Shown in pieces: positions 19,094-29,181 of a stretch of DNA of 45,104 bases. The DNA lies in contig JAJYGI010000146.1 of NCBI GenBank assembly GCA_021790735.1, forward strand, positions 1-45,104. Direction: 5' to 3'. A program made the position numbers and the translations under genes. This DNA comes from Actinomycetes bacterium. Lineage in GTDB: Bacteria > Actinomycetota > Acidimicrobiia > Acidimicrobiales > Acidimicrobiaceae. Within the stretch, counting starts at the first letter, position 1. The number at the start of each line of letters is the position of its first letter. A model generated the notes under the pieces. It saw only the letters and a program-made list of their open reading frames with translations. It ran no database searches and was not told where the DNA came from.

Positions 19094-20350
19094 TTATTTC
19101 CTAACATGTCCGTCTCCTTCGATCACATACTTTGTACAAGTCAAAGCCTCAAGTCCCATCGGCCCTCGTGCATGGAGTTTCTGCGTAGAGATTCCTATCT
19201 CCGCTCCTAGCCCTAACTGATTACCATCAACAAAACGAGTGGAGGCGTTTACTAAAACTGCTGCAGCATCTACCTCTCTTTTGAAACGATCAGCAGCACG
19301 AAGGTCGTTTGTCACGATGGCTTCAGAGTGTCCGGAACTGTACCTCCGGATGTGAGCGATCGCCTCGTCAATGTCTTTGACAACACGGACAGCCAAGATT
19401 AGGTCCAAGAACTCCTTTGCATAGTCCTCTTCTATTGCTGGAACGGCTTCGCTAACTAAATTTAACGTCTGTTGGTCTCCTCTAATCTCAACTCCAGTTA
19501 AATCACTTGCCAGATCAGGTAAGAACTTAGGGGCAATCTCTTCATGCACCAAAAGCGTCTCAAGTGCGTTGCATACGCCTGGTCTCTGCATCTTGGCGTT
19601 TATAGCTATACTTCGAGCCATATCGACATCACAGTCCCGATCTACATAGAGATGACAGTTTCCGTCTCCATCTAACACGTATGGAACGGTAGCGTTCTCC
19701 TTAATCGTGGCGATCAAGGACGGTCCGCCTCTTGGTATCAGACAGTCTATGTATCCATTCAGGCGCATAAACTCTACAGCTCCCTCCCGGGAGGTATCCT
19801 TTATAACTTTCACGCAGTCCTCCGGTAGCCCTACAGTGACTAGAGCGAAAGATATCGCCTCCTCAATCGCAACGTTCGTAGTAATTGCATGAGAAGAGCC
19901 TCTAAGAAGCGCTCCATTACCGGACTTGATACACAAAGCGGCAGCGTCAGCAGTGACATTGGGTCGATTTTCATAGACGATCGCGACAACTCCGAGAGGA
20001 ACTCTTATTCGGCGAACCTTTAGTCCGTTTGGCAGCACATAGCCACTGACCACATCGCCGACGATCTCTGCCAACGAGGCAACCTCCTCTACCCCAGAGA
20101 CCATCGCTGCAAAGCGCTTCTCATCGAGCGTTAAGCGATCTAGCTGCGTACCCGTCAGCCCTGATCTTCTCCCTCGTTCCAAATCAGTGTCATTCGCACG
20201 GATAATCTCGTCCCTGTGATTTTGTAAAGATCTGGACATCTCTTCAAGGGCCGCTCTTTTTTGCTCACCTGACGCCGACGCCAATGCGTAAGACGCTTTT
20301 TTGACTCGAGTAGCAACTTCTATTAGCTCACTAGAGATCGGACTAGACAT
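19094..20350 (-). CDS. proA: Glutamate-5-semialdehyde dehydrogenase
   Basis: 'GVVAIVYENRPNVTADAAALCIKSGNGALLRGSSHA', 'QRPGVCNALETLLVH', C-terminal 'GLGAEIGISTQKLHARGPMGLEALTCTKYVI'. Confidence 0.97.
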   Translation of the reverse strand: MSSPISSELIEVATRVKKASYALASASGEQKRAALEEMSRSLQNHRDEIIRANDTDLERGRRSGLTGTQLDRLTLDEKRFAAMVSGVEEVASLAEIVGDVVSGYVLPNGLKVRRIRVPLGVVAIVYENRPNVTADAAALCIKSGNGALLRGSSHAITTNVAIEEAISFALVTVGLPEDCVKVIKDTSREGAVEFMRLNGYIDCLIPRGGPSLIATIKENATVPYVLDGDGNCHLYVDRDCDVDMARSIAINAKMQRPGVCNALETLLVHEEIAPKFLPDLASDLTGVEIRGDQQTLNLVSEAVPAIEEDYAKEFLDLILAVRVVKDIDEAIAHIRRYSSGHSEAIVTNDLRAADRFKREVDAAAVLVNASTRFVDGNQLGLGAEIGISTQKLHARGPMGLEALTCTKYVIEGDGHVRK

Positions 20351-20428
20351 AGCTTCAGCTTACCCGTATAAAGACATCTACAGAACTTCCACAACGAAAC
20401 AGCCGCTCTACAGATCCAACCTGAGACT

Positions 20429-21517
20429 TTAAGTTAGAAGCACAAGGTTGTCCCTATGTATCACTTCGAGATATGGTCGACTACCTACGTCTTTGGACCC
20501 CAACCCTTTTAGTTCTATGATATCGCTCGAGTCCATCTTCACTATTCCTTTGGCAAAGATCTGTCTATCCACCGACTCTACTGAAACAGCTTCACCGTAC
20601 CCGAAGACTCCTCTAACCTCAAGCACTCCAGCTGGAAGCAGAGAGCCACCCCCTGACAGTAGTGCTCGTCTCGCTCCTTGATCCACTACAATTACCCCCG
20701 AACTTAAGCAAGCAAACGCTATCCAAACTTTCCGAGCGCTCAGTCGCTTAGCCCGCGGCTTTACTCTCGTTCCAAGAACACTATCTCCAGTGAGTACTCT
20801 TAGGACAACATCCGGTTCTTGCGCTGATGCTATGGTGCAACTTACGCCAGACCACGACGCCATCTTCGCAGCTAGAAGCTTAGAAGCCATCCCACCGCTA
20901 CCTATATCTGAGCCAGAGCCGCCTGCGATCTCTAAAAGTTCAGAGTTCACCTCTTCCACCTCTTGGATCAGGGACGCATCTTCTACGCTTCTGGGGTCGG
21001 CACTAAAAAGGCCAATCTGATCGGTAAGAAGAAGCAGATGGTCAGCTCCGATAAGATTAGCGACCAGTGCCGCCACCTTATCGTTATCGCCATACCTAAG
21101 TTGTTCGTTAGAGAGAGCATCGTTCTCGTTGATCACTGGCACGACATTCAGATCCAACAGGCTATCGAGGGTCTCACGTGCGTGTAGGTACTGAGACCTG
21201 TCCGCAAAGTCCCCGGGAATCATCAAAAGCTGTGCAATCTCAAGATCAAAACTGGCAAAGATCTCGCGATAGGCACCTATCACCACACCTTGTCCCACCG
21301 AAGCAGCAGCCCTAAGAAGGACCTGATCTGAAGGTCTCTCATACAACTTTAGGATCTTCAGTCCAGAGGCGATAGCCCCCGAACTTACGAGCACGACTTG
21401 ATGACCCAGCCTTCGAACCTGGAAGATCTGACGTGCGATCTCTTTCAAAGTAGCCTCAGAGATAGAACCATCGATCTCTGTCACCGAAGAGGATCCCAAC
21501 TTAATTACGATACGCAT
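20429..21517 (-). CDS. proB: Glutamate 5-kinase
   Basis: 'RIVIKLGSSSVT', 'VVLVSSGAIASGLKIL', 'VPVINENDALSNEQLRYGDNDKVAALVANLIGADHLLLLTDQIGL', PUA-like C-terminus; next to proA. Confidence 0.96.
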   Translation of the reverse strand: MRIVIKLGSSSVTEIDGSISEATLKEIARQIFQVRRLGHQVVLVSSGAIASGLKILKLYERPSDQVLLRAAASVGQGVVIGAYREIFASFDLEIAQLLMIPGDFADRSQYLHARETLDSLLDLNVVPVINENDALSNEQLRYGDNDKVAALVANLIGADHLLLLTDQIGLFSADPRSVEDASLIQEVEEVNSELLEIAGGSGSDIGSGGMASKLLAAKMASWSGVSCTIASAQEPDVVLRVLTGDSVLGTRVKPRAKRLSARKVWIAFACLSSGVIVVDQGARRALLSGGGSLLPAGVLEVRGVFGYGEAVSVESVDRQIFAKGIVKMDSSDIIELKGLGSKDVGSRPYLEVIHRDNLVLLT

Positions 21518-21519
21518 CG

Positions 21520-22815
21520 CTAAAGTGACTCCTCGTAGGTGAAAGATACATCCCCCACGCTGACCTCGTCGCCTTCTCTTACCCCAAGGCGTTTCAAAGC
21601 CTTTAGAACCCCCACTCTTTCGAGCCTGTGCTGCAAAACTGACTGAGCTGCAAAGGAGTTTAGGTCTGATAACCGAACAGCTCTAAGTGCATCGCGGCCA
21701 GAGACCAAGAACCGACCCTCTTCAACCTTTTCTACTTTAAACTCTTTGTCCGGTAAAGGTCTGTAGATAACTTCTTCGAAGTACAAAGCACCGCTATTTA
21801 GCGAAGCAGACCGTGCATCAAACATCGAGGCGACCAGCTCATCTACACCCAATCGTGTCGCTGCCGACACTAGAGTCACTGCAAAGGCGCCAATCTCTTC
21901 TGCAAGCTTTTCTACCCTCTCTGACATCAAGGGGTGGTCATTCAAGAGATCTATCTTGTTGGCAACAAGTAGTAAAGGGCGTTCGGATAGATCCTCAAGA
22001 TAGACTCCAAGCTCCAATAGCACAACTCTTGCCTGATCTTCGATAGGAGTTCCTACATTCTCGGATGCATCAACGACTAACGCTAAGACTTTGGATCGCT
22101 CAACATGTCTAAGAAACTCAAGTCCGAGTCCTCGACCTTCACTTGCACCCTCAATAAGTCCCGGCACATCAGCGACGACAAGCTCTGACCTATCGTTATC
22201 ATCTCCTAGCGACACTACGCCTAGGGATGGTAAGAGAGTTGTAAAGGGATAGTCACCAACCTTAGGTTTCGCCCGCGATACAACAGATACCAACGAAGAC
22301 TTCCCAACGTTCGGCAGTCCCACTAGAGCAACGTCGGCTACGAGCTTTAGTTCTAAGTCAAACCACAGCTCCTCTCCCAACTCACCTTGCTCTGCAAAGT
22401 CCGGAGCCCGTCGCTTATTCGACAAAAAGCCTGCATTTCCTTTGCCGCCCCGACCACCTCGAGAGATACAAACCTTAGCTCCATGGTGCCCAAGGTCAGC
22501 TACTAGATCCCCATCTAAGGCTCTGACCACGGTCCCGACTGGGACCTCGACATAAGAGTCTGCTCCTTTTGCCCCTCGTTTTTTCTTCCCAGATCCATGC
22601 CCTCCATCTTCCGCCCTTCGATGTGGATGGTCACGAAATCCAACTAGAGAGTTAAGCCTTTGTGAGGTTACCAGATAGATAGAACCGCCGTCACCGCCGT
22701 CACCGCCGTCTGGTCCACCCTTATCAACGTAAGGTTCACGTCTAAACGATACAGCTCCAGCGCCACCGTTTCCGGCTTTGGCGTGGAGCTGAGCTCTATC
22801 AACAAACTCGGGCAT
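21520..22815 (-). CDS. obgE: Obg-family GTPase
   Basis: 'FVDRAQLHAKAGNGGAGAVSFRREPYVDKGGPDGGDGGDGGSIYL', G1 'GLPNVGKSSLV', 'DVPGLIEGA', 'NKIDLL'. Confidence 0.97.
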   Translation of the reverse strand: MPEFVDRAQLHAKAGNGGAGAVSFRREPYVDKGGPDGGDGGDGGSIYLVTSQRLNSLVGFRDHPHRRAEDGGHGSGKKKRGAKGADSYVEVPVGTVVRALDGDLVADLGHHGAKVCISRGGRGGKGNAGFLSNKRRAPDFAEQGELGEELWFDLELKLVADVALVGLPNVGKSSLVSVVSRAKPKVGDYPFTTLLPSLGVVSLGDDNDRSELVVADVPGLIEGASEGRGLGLEFLRHVERSKVLALVVDASENVGTPIEDQARVVLLELGVYLEDLSERPLLLVANKIDLLNDHPLMSERVEKLAEEIGAFAVTLVSAATRLGVDELVASMFDARSASLNSGALYFEEVIYRPLPDKEFKVEKVEEGRFLVSGRDALRAVRLSDLNSFAAQSVLQHRLERVGVLKALKRLGVREGDEVSVGDVSFTYEESL

Positions 22816-22844
22816 AGTATCCCTTAAATCTGGTTAGCCTGTCT

Positions 22845-23096
22845 TTAGACAGGTACTATATCTACGACCTTACGGCCTCTTCGTTCTGCAAACTTGACCA
22901 CACCGCTCTCTTTCGCGAACAGTGTGTCGTCACTACCTTTTCCAACGTTCACTCCAGGATGGAAACGAGTGCCCCGCTGTCGGACGATGATCGAACCTGC
23001 CTTTACAGTTGTACCTGCAAATACCTTCACACCTAGCCGTTGTGCATTGGAGTCTCTACCGTTCTTAGTAGACCCTCCGCCTTTGGTCTTTGACAT
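22845..23096 (-). CDS. rpmA: 50S ribosomal protein L27
   Basis: '[48 protein letters not shown]'. Confidence 0.98.
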   Translation of the reverse strand: MSKTKGGGSTKNGRDSNAQRLGVKVFAGTTVKAGSIIVRQRGTRFHPGVNVGKGSDDTLFAKESGVVKFAERRGRKVVDIVPV

Positions 23097-23134
23097 ACGT
23101 CATCACCACCTTTCATACTTTCAAATATGAGGCT

Positions 23135-23452
23135 TCAAGCCCCAGTTACCTCGGTTACCTTCACAACGTTATAGTGCTGCCTATGGCCCCACCTCTTGCG
23201 AGCTCGAGACTTAGGGCTGTAATGAAATCCCACTATCTTTGGTCCCTTTGTCTCTCCTAAGACAACGCCGGTGACCTTCGCCTTTAAAAGAGCGTCCTGA
23301 TCATGGATGACTTTAGCACCTTCGACCAGTAAAATAGGGGTAAAAGTTACAGTATCTCCTTCGCTAGCTCCCAAGAGTTCAACGTTGAGAACAGATCCCT
23401 CTTCAACTTTCTCTTGCTTACCACCTGTTTTTATCACTGCATACATAGCCAT
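23135..23452 (-). CDS. rplU: 50S ribosomal protein L21
   Basis: 'MYAVIKTGGKQEKVEEGSVLNVE...GPKIVGFHYSPKSRARKRWGHRQHYNVVKVTEV'. Confidence 0.98.
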   Translation of the reverse strand: MAMYAVIKTGGKQEKVEEGSVLNVELLGASEGDTVTFTPILLVEGAKVIHDQDALLKAKVTGVVLGETKGPKIVGFHYSPKSRARKRWGHRQHYNVVKVTEVTGA

Positions 23453-23467
23453 GAAAGTCTACCCTCC

Positions 23468-25387
23468 CTAGAGCAATTCCTGATCAAATATCAACCCGCG
23501 ACCGTCGCAAGTTGGACAAGTTTGTGAGAATGCTTCCACCAAACCTTCTGAAACTCTCTGCCTCGTCATCTCCACTAGGCCAAGAGAGGACATATCGTAG
23601 ACGTGGCTCTTCGTCTTGTCTCTCGCCAAAGCAGCCCGAAACGCCCGCATCACGTCATCACGGTTCTCTTTAATCAACATATCTATGAAGTCAATTACAA
23701 TGATTCCACCGATATCTCTGAGTCGAAGCTGGTGTGCTATCTCTTCAACCGCCTCGAGGTTATTACGATGAATCGTCTCTTCTAGGGAAACGGTACCAAC
23801 GTTCTTTGCAGTATTGACATCAATTACCGTGAGAGCTTCAGCTCGGTCGATCACGATTGAGCCACCCGAGGGGAGCCATACCTTACGTCCCAGAGCCTTA
23901 TGAAGCTGCTCATGCACATGGTACATCTCAAAGAGCGAAGCAGTATTTTCAGCGAGATCAAAGTACTCAACTCGATCTGCTAGCTCTGGCGATATCGCAG
24001 AGACGTAGCTCACAACCTCTTCATACATATCACGATCATCGATTATGACGCCACGATAGTTGCGATTAAACTCTTCTCGAATAACCCTTAGGGCGACTTT
24101 AGGTTCTCTATACAAAAGAGCGGGCGCGTGTACCGTTCTTGCCATGTGGTCTATCTTCTCCCACATCTCGGTCAAACGCGAGAGGTCACGACTCAACTCC
24201 TCGGCACTAGCACCTTCAGCCGCTGTTCGAACTATCATTCCAAACCCTGGAGGCTTAATCTCGTCAAGAATCTTACGAAGTCTCCTACGTTCTTCCTCTG
24301 GTAGACGTTTCGATATTCCGTAACTATCCGAGTGCGGTATAAGAACAACGAATCGTCCGGGAAGCGAGACCTCTTGAGTCAGCCGAGCTCCCTTAGCCCC
24401 AATTGGATTCTTTACTACTTGACAAATCACCGTCTGTTTAGGACGGAGCAGGTGTTCGATGCGAACGCTTCGATCCCCAACTTCAATATCGTCTCTATCA
24501 AAGCGAACGTCTCCTCGGTAAATTACAGCGTTCTTTGACGTTCCGATATCGATAAAAGCCGCTTCCATTCCAGGAAGCACATTTGCCACTCGGCCGAGGT
24601 AGATATTCCCATCGATGTTATATTGATCGTCAGCCTCTCGAGATACGTAGTGTTCGATAAGCGTTCTACCTTCAAGTATTGCTATCTGTGAGGTACCTTC
24701 ATTTACATGCACGCACATAAGGTACCGACCGATAGGTCGACCTTTGCGCTGACGCGGGGCTCTTTGGTTTAGACGACGTTTACCCTTTGGACCTTTCTCT
24801 AAGGTGTCCGCCAACTTCTCATCGATGTTATACTCGATTGGACCTTCGTGTTTAGAGTCTCGCTCTGTCTCTGACTTAGTACGCAAGTACTTACGACGCT
24901 TCTTAAGCGCTTCTGGTAACACTGGAGCAGGTCTCGAGTCTCCGATCTTCGGCTTTGACCTTGTAATCGTTTCACTATCAACTGGGGGTTGCACGTGAGA
25001 TCCGGCGTCGTTGACCTCTTCTTCTCTTACGCCATCTGACGTCGGAGCAGATTTCTGAGCTTCCTTAGAGGCGTGAGTCCGCCCTCTATGTCTTCGGTTG
25101 CTCCTAACCCTTGAGTCTGTCACGCTTGGAGCAGTCTCCCCGAGTTCGGTACCCTTGGTCCTTGTCCCTTCTCTAGTGGATGAAGAAACAGGTGGTGGAA
25201 GCTGAATTGCCCCAGGAACAGAACCATCTGCTGCTCTCGTTACACCATTGGGATCTCTTCGATTCAAATTCTCTTCGGACACTATCGATAACCCTTCTAG
25301 ATAGTGACCCAACCTGACAAACCCTAGCTTCCAACAACACGTGCGCGCCTTTGCCGCCTGAACTACAAGAAACTTCCCGAAAGTCAA
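23468..25387 (-). CDS. rne: Ribonuclease E/G family protein with charged N-terminal extension; true start may be near 25282 (VSEENLNRRD)
   Basis: S1-like 'YNIDGNIYLGRVANVLPGMEAAFIDIGTSKNAVIYRGDV', 'GGSIVIDRAEALTVIDVNTAKNVG', 'DIGGIIVIDFIDM', 'SQTCPTCDGRGL'. Confidence 0.95.
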   Translation of the reverse strand: MTFGKFLVVQAAKARTCCWKLGFVRLGHYLEGLSIVSEENLNRRDPNGVTRAADGSVPGAIQLPPPVSSSTREGTRTKGTELGETAPSVTDSRVRSNRRHRGRTHASKEAQKSAPTSDGVREEEVNDAGSHVQPPVDSETITRSKPKIGDSRPAPVLPEALKKRRKYLRTKSETERDSKHEGPIEYNIDEKLADTLEKGPKGKRRLNQRAPRQRKGRPIGRYLMCVHVNEGTSQIAILEGRTLIEHYVSREADDQYNIDGNIYLGRVANVLPGMEAAFIDIGTSKNAVIYRGDVRFDRDDIEVGDRSVRIEHLLRPKQTVICQVVKNPIGAKGARLTQEVSLPGRFVVLIPHSDSYGISKRLPEEERRRLRKILDEIKPPGFGMIVRTAAEGASAEELSRDLSRLTEMWEKIDHMARTVHAPALLYREPKVALRVIREEFNRNYRGVIIDDRDMYEEVVSYVSAISPELADRVEYFDLAENTASLFEMYHVHEQLHKALGRKVWLPSGGSIVIDRAEALTVIDVNTAKNVGTVSLEETIHRNNLEAVEEIAHQLRLRDIGGIIVIDFIDMLIKENRDDVMRAFRAALARDKTKSHVYDMSSLGLVEMTRQRVSEGLVEAFSQTCPTCDGRGLIFDQELL

Positions 25388-25747
25388 GTTCGGTCAACGC
25401 GACTGCATCCTCTGCAAAACCGTCAAAAACAGATGGATAGTCAGCCGCCTCATAAAATCTTTGCTCGTGAACCATTCGCGACGTCGACCCTTGTCGAATC
25501 AGAACAACGAGCGCCACCCATACACCCAGTAGCACTCGAATCGTCGATGGAGATTGCACAAACATTGCCTTTATTGTAGTACAAATCCGTAACTCTTGAC
25601 CAACTTGTGCAACAATACTGGTTTCGACAGTCCCATAACGAGCCGATGGTTCGAGATCGACCGCCAAGAGAGCGCTCTAGACCTAAGATCATCTCAAAGG
25701 CAACGCGGGATAGACCAGCACAAATCCCAAGCACTATACTCCGTCAT

Positions 25748-27811
25748 CTAGCCAGCCTTGGAAGGCGATGTTGTCGTCGTAGAACCCTTTGCGCCTTTGG
25801 TAGTCTTTTTCGCCAGAACCTTTGGTGGTTTCGGGGTAACGATCAGTGACGTTTTCACTCCAGTCGAACCAGCGCTAAGGTGAGGTATCCCAAATACTGC
25901 CGGCTTAATTGGGTGAGACATTAAGTACGTAAAGAGTGCTCGAACCATCGGCGCCGCACCCACCGCTCCGAAACCTCCTCCAGTCACAACCGCGGAGATT
26001 ACATACTTTGGATTGTTGACCGGACCCCATGCAACAAATAGCGAGTCAGGTGCCTCTCCTGCAACCGACGCTGTACCGGTTTTCCCTGCCAAAGGAAACT
26101 GGCTAAGCGGAAATCCGGCGAAGGTCTGTCCACCTGTTCCATATTGAATAGCGCCCTCGAAGCCTTGGATCATTGCAGCTCGATCTACGGGAGGGACGGT
26201 CACGTGTGTTACAACTTTAGGGGCAAAGTACTTGATGAGTTTGCCTTGGTCGTTTACTACTCCATCTGCAATTCGAGGGACGTATCGAGTCCCTCCGTTA
26301 GCAAACGTAGCGTATGCGTTTGCGAGTTGCAGCGGCGTGATCAGGGTCATGCCCTGTCCAAAGGCCATCTCAATATTATCACCGGCGTACCACGTGTCGT
26401 AAGGGAAAGCCGACGGATACAGCTTATGAAGATACTGCCGTTCAGTCAACGAGTCAACAATTCCAGAAGCCTCTCCAGGAAGCGCTATGCCAGTGGGTCG
26501 GCCAAAGCCGTAGGCCGAAGCCATATTTTGAATTGGAGTAGGGCCAAACTGGTTTTGATTCATGTAGAAGTTGTAACCCAAGGTATAGAAAAACACGTCA
26601 TCAGAGTCGGCTATGGCAGTGACTATATTAATGTTTCCCAAAGACTCGTATCCAGAGTTATGGAACGAGCACTTACCCACGGTACAGTTAGGAACCTTAA
26701 AGTATCCAGGATCATGGATAATGGTAGATGGCGTAATAAGTCCGTCTTTGAGTGCGGCAGAAGCCGTAGCCAACTTAAACGTTGATCCTGGTGTGTACTC
26801 ACCTTGGATCGCTCGGTTGACAAGAGGCTGATTCGAACTAGGGCTCGTGAGCGCAGCATAGTTAGAGGTAGTGATATAAGGAACCCATTCCGCTGGGTTG
26901 TAAGTTGGGAAAGACGCCATCGCGTAGATCGAACCGTTGTTAGGATTCTCCACGACGATCGAACCCGCTAGCCGTGACGCATTGATGACAAAAGAGTTTG
27001 GAGAGTGAGCCAAGTGATAGATCTGTTGAGCTAAGATTGCCTCCGCCTTTTTCTGAAGGGTAGCATCTATGGTCAGCTGCAAGTTACCACCAGGTACTGG
27101 CTTGGTCTCCCCTAGTACACCTACCACGTTACCTGCTGCATTTACCTGCAACTTCTCCACTCCCGAGCGTCCCCGAAGGTAGTTCTGATACGTCGCTTCA
27201 ACGCCCGCCTCACCGATTTGATCTCCCGCTTGGTATCCCTGTTTAGCCAAAGTCTTCAGTTGCGCGGCCGACACCTGACCGACATAACCAAGGACCTGAG
27301 CCGCCGTATCACCCATTGGATAGGTACGCTGAGTTGTAAGCTCTACAGACACTCCTGGATACTGGCTCTGGTGTTCCTGGAAGTAGATCGCTTGACTCGT
27401 TGAAATATCGTACTTGATGGGAGTGGGTTGATAGATGTTGTACTGGGAGTTCACAAGTTCCGAGTTAACTTGGGCTGGAGTCAGACCCACCAACGCCGCC
27501 ACTCGCTTGACTACGCTGGGGTGCAGGTAAGCCTCACGAGAAGATAATGCCAACGTCTTCACAACTTGGTTACCTACCATCACCTGTTGGTTACGGTCTA
27601 AGATTAGGCCTCTAGGTGCGGGAACTGCAACCTCCCGAACCTGATTTGCCGCGGCCTCTGCCCTATAGACAGGAGCAGTCAGAACTTGGAGCGCGTACAG
27701 ACGTGCAAAAAGGGCTACGAACAGTGCAGCGGCAACGAAACCCATCAACCGAGAGCGTAGCTTGAAAGATACCGAGCGTTTAGAGCCCGAAGACTCCGGA
27801 GAGGTTTGCAT
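25748..27811 (-). CDS. mrdA: Penicillin-binding protein 2 (elongasome transpeptidase)
   Basis: 'GEYTPGSTFKLATASAAL' (SxxK), 'ADSDDVFFYTLG' (SxD-like), 'LAGKTGTASVAG' (KTG); next to mreBCD. Confidence 0.95.
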   Translation of the reverse strand: MQTSPESSGSKRSVSFKLRSRLMGFVAAALFVALFARLYALQVLTAPVYRAEAAANQVREVAVPAPRGLILDRNQQVMVGNQVVKTLALSSREAYLHPSVVKRVAALVGLTPAQVNSELVNSQYNIYQPTPIKYDISTSQAIYFQEHQSQYPGVSVELTTQRTYPMGDTAAQVLGYVGQVSAAQLKTLAKQGYQAGDQIGEAGVEATYQNYLRGRSGVEKLQVNAAGNVVGVLGETKPVPGGNLQLTIDATLQKKAEAILAQQIYHLAHSPNSFVINASRLAGSIVVENPNNGSIYAMASFPTYNPAEWVPYITTSNYAALTSPSSNQPLVNRAIQGEYTPGSTFKLATASAALKDGLITPSTIIHDPGYFKVPNCTVGKCSFHNSGYESLGNINIVTAIADSDDVFFYTLGYNFYMNQNQFGPTPIQNMASAYGFGRPTGIALPGEASGIVDSLTERQYLHKLYPSAFPYDTWYAGDNIEMAFGQGMTLITPLQLANAYATFANGGTRYVPRIADGVVNDQGKLIKYFAPKVVTHVTVPPVDRAAMIQGFEGAIQYGTGGQTFAGFPLSQFPLAGKTGTASVAGEAPDSLFVAWGPVNNPKYVISAVVTGGGFGAVGAAPMVRALFTYLMSHPIKPAVFGIPHLSAGSTGVKTSLIVTPKPPKVLAKKTTKGAKGSTTTTSPSKAG

Positions 27812-27813
27812 TA

Positions 27814-28335
27814 CTATCTCCTTGGAATTGAGGTCGCTAGTCGATCTGATCCAACCATCGAAAATCTCACAAGTAAAATCATGACTGGTGCTAAAGCAAA
27901 GTTTACTCCACCCACAATTAGGAATTCGATTAAGAACTTAGCTCGAAGTGGGTCACTTAGCCCCATAACAAAAAGTCCGGCAGTCACTAGGATCTGAGCG
28001 ACAGAAGAACCGATGCCGATAAGCAACATATCAAGCCAGGTACTGCGTTTCGAACCAAGTCTCTCGCTCTCGCCCAACAAGTATCCAACGAAGCTGTACA
28101 CCAGTGAAGACATTCCAAATGGCGTTACTAAAAACGAGTCTGCCAAAATACCACTTATAAATCCAGCTACCGCTCCGGCTTCACGACCTCCCACCACAGC
28201 AACAGCGCACACAAAAAGTAGCAAAAGATCGGGGTGTACGTTATCGATGCTCAAAGATCCCACAGTCGTATGCTGAATCACCAAAACGCTTAGAACCAAA
28301 AGTGGAAGTCGAAGTGCATTTAGTACTCTTGCCAC
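27814..28335 (-). CDS. mreD: Rod shape-determining protein MreD
   Basis: Small multi-TM protein 'HPDLLLLFVCAVAVVGGREAGAVAGFISGILADSFLVTPFGMSSLVYSFVGYLLG' between mreC and mrdA. Confidence 0.9.
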   Translation of the reverse strand: MARVLNALRLPLLVLSVLVIQHTTVGSLSIDNVHPDLLLLFVCAVAVVGGREAGAVAGFISGILADSFLVTPFGMSSLVYSFVGYLLGESERLGSKRSTWLDMLLIGIGSSVAQILVTAGLFVMGLSDPLRAKFLIEFLIVGGVNFALAPVMILLVRFSMVGSDRLATSIPRR

Positions 28336-29166
28336 CTAACCCCCTGGAGTCCATAGCAGAACCTTGACGTACTGCAAAGAGGAGTAGTTTACAACCGGCT
28401 GGACATCGACATTTTCTTCTAAAGAGCCTGGTGGAATCGAAGCGTTCGTCACCTTGCCCACAGGTATACCAGCAGGAAAGATCTCGCCCTGAAGACCCGA
28501 CGTCGTCAACACTTGGTTTTTCGTAAAAGTCGTACCTGGATTGACGTAAAGTAGTTTCATCGGCAGTCCCGGCCCCTGCCCCTGCGCAAGAGCTGCAGTA
28601 CCACTTGGTGATATCCGTACTCCTGCAGAAAAACTCGGGTCGGTGAGCATCAACACGGTTGCACTATTGCCTGCCACTTCAACGACGCGACCAGCAAGAC
28701 CTGCCCCGCTAACAACCGGATCACCTAATTTAATTCCTACCGACGAACCTTTATTTATCTCAAAACTTAACTGGACGTTTGATGGCGTGAAGTTGATCAC
28801 CTGTGCATCAACGCTTGGAAGAGATAAGGCAAAGCTAAGGTGGTTGAGAGCAAGGATATTGGAAAGCTCGTTCTTCAGAGACCCATAACTGTAGGACTCA
28901 CCTTTGAGACCCTGTATCTCCTTTTCAAGTTCTGAGTTCTTTTTTTTTATAGACGAGTACTCAAATGCACCACTAAAGAAGTTCGCTACTGGGTCAATCG
29001 CCGAGTTAAGAGAGTCGCGAAGAGGAGATACAACCTGCCTCACGTCTCCTTTTACGGAGACAAAACTCAGCGTACCTCCTCCTCGAAAGTTCAGTGTAAG
29101 TAGTGTGAGGGAGACAAGCATCGTCAGCAGAACCGTGATACGAGGTCGCTCAAACAATCTCCCCAA
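28336..29166 (-). CDS. mreC: Rod shape-determining protein MreC
   Basis: N-terminal TM, coiled coil, 'INKGSSVGIKLGDPVVSGAGLAGRVVEVAGNSATVLMLTDPSFSAGVRI'. Confidence 0.94.
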   Translation of the reverse strand: MGRLFERPRITVLLTMLVSLTLLTLNFRGGGTLSFVSVKGDVRQVVSPLRDSLNSAIDPVANFFSGAFEYSSIKKKNSELEKEIQGLKGESYSYGSLKNELSNILALNHLSFALSLPSVDAQVINFTPSNVQLSFEINKGSSVGIKLGDPVVSGAGLAGRVVEVAGNSATVLMLTDPSFSAGVRISPSGTAALAQGQGPGLPMKLLYVNPGTTFTKNQVLTTSGLQGEIFPAGIPVGKVTNASIPPGSLEENVDVQPVVNYSSLQYVKVLLWTPGG

Positions 29167-29181
29167 TTACAGAGTTCCTAC

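Noticed and set aside
26144-26785. 213-aa antisense ORF in mrdA
   Set aside because: Complement of a well-supported PBP2 gene; low-complexity, no recognisable motif.
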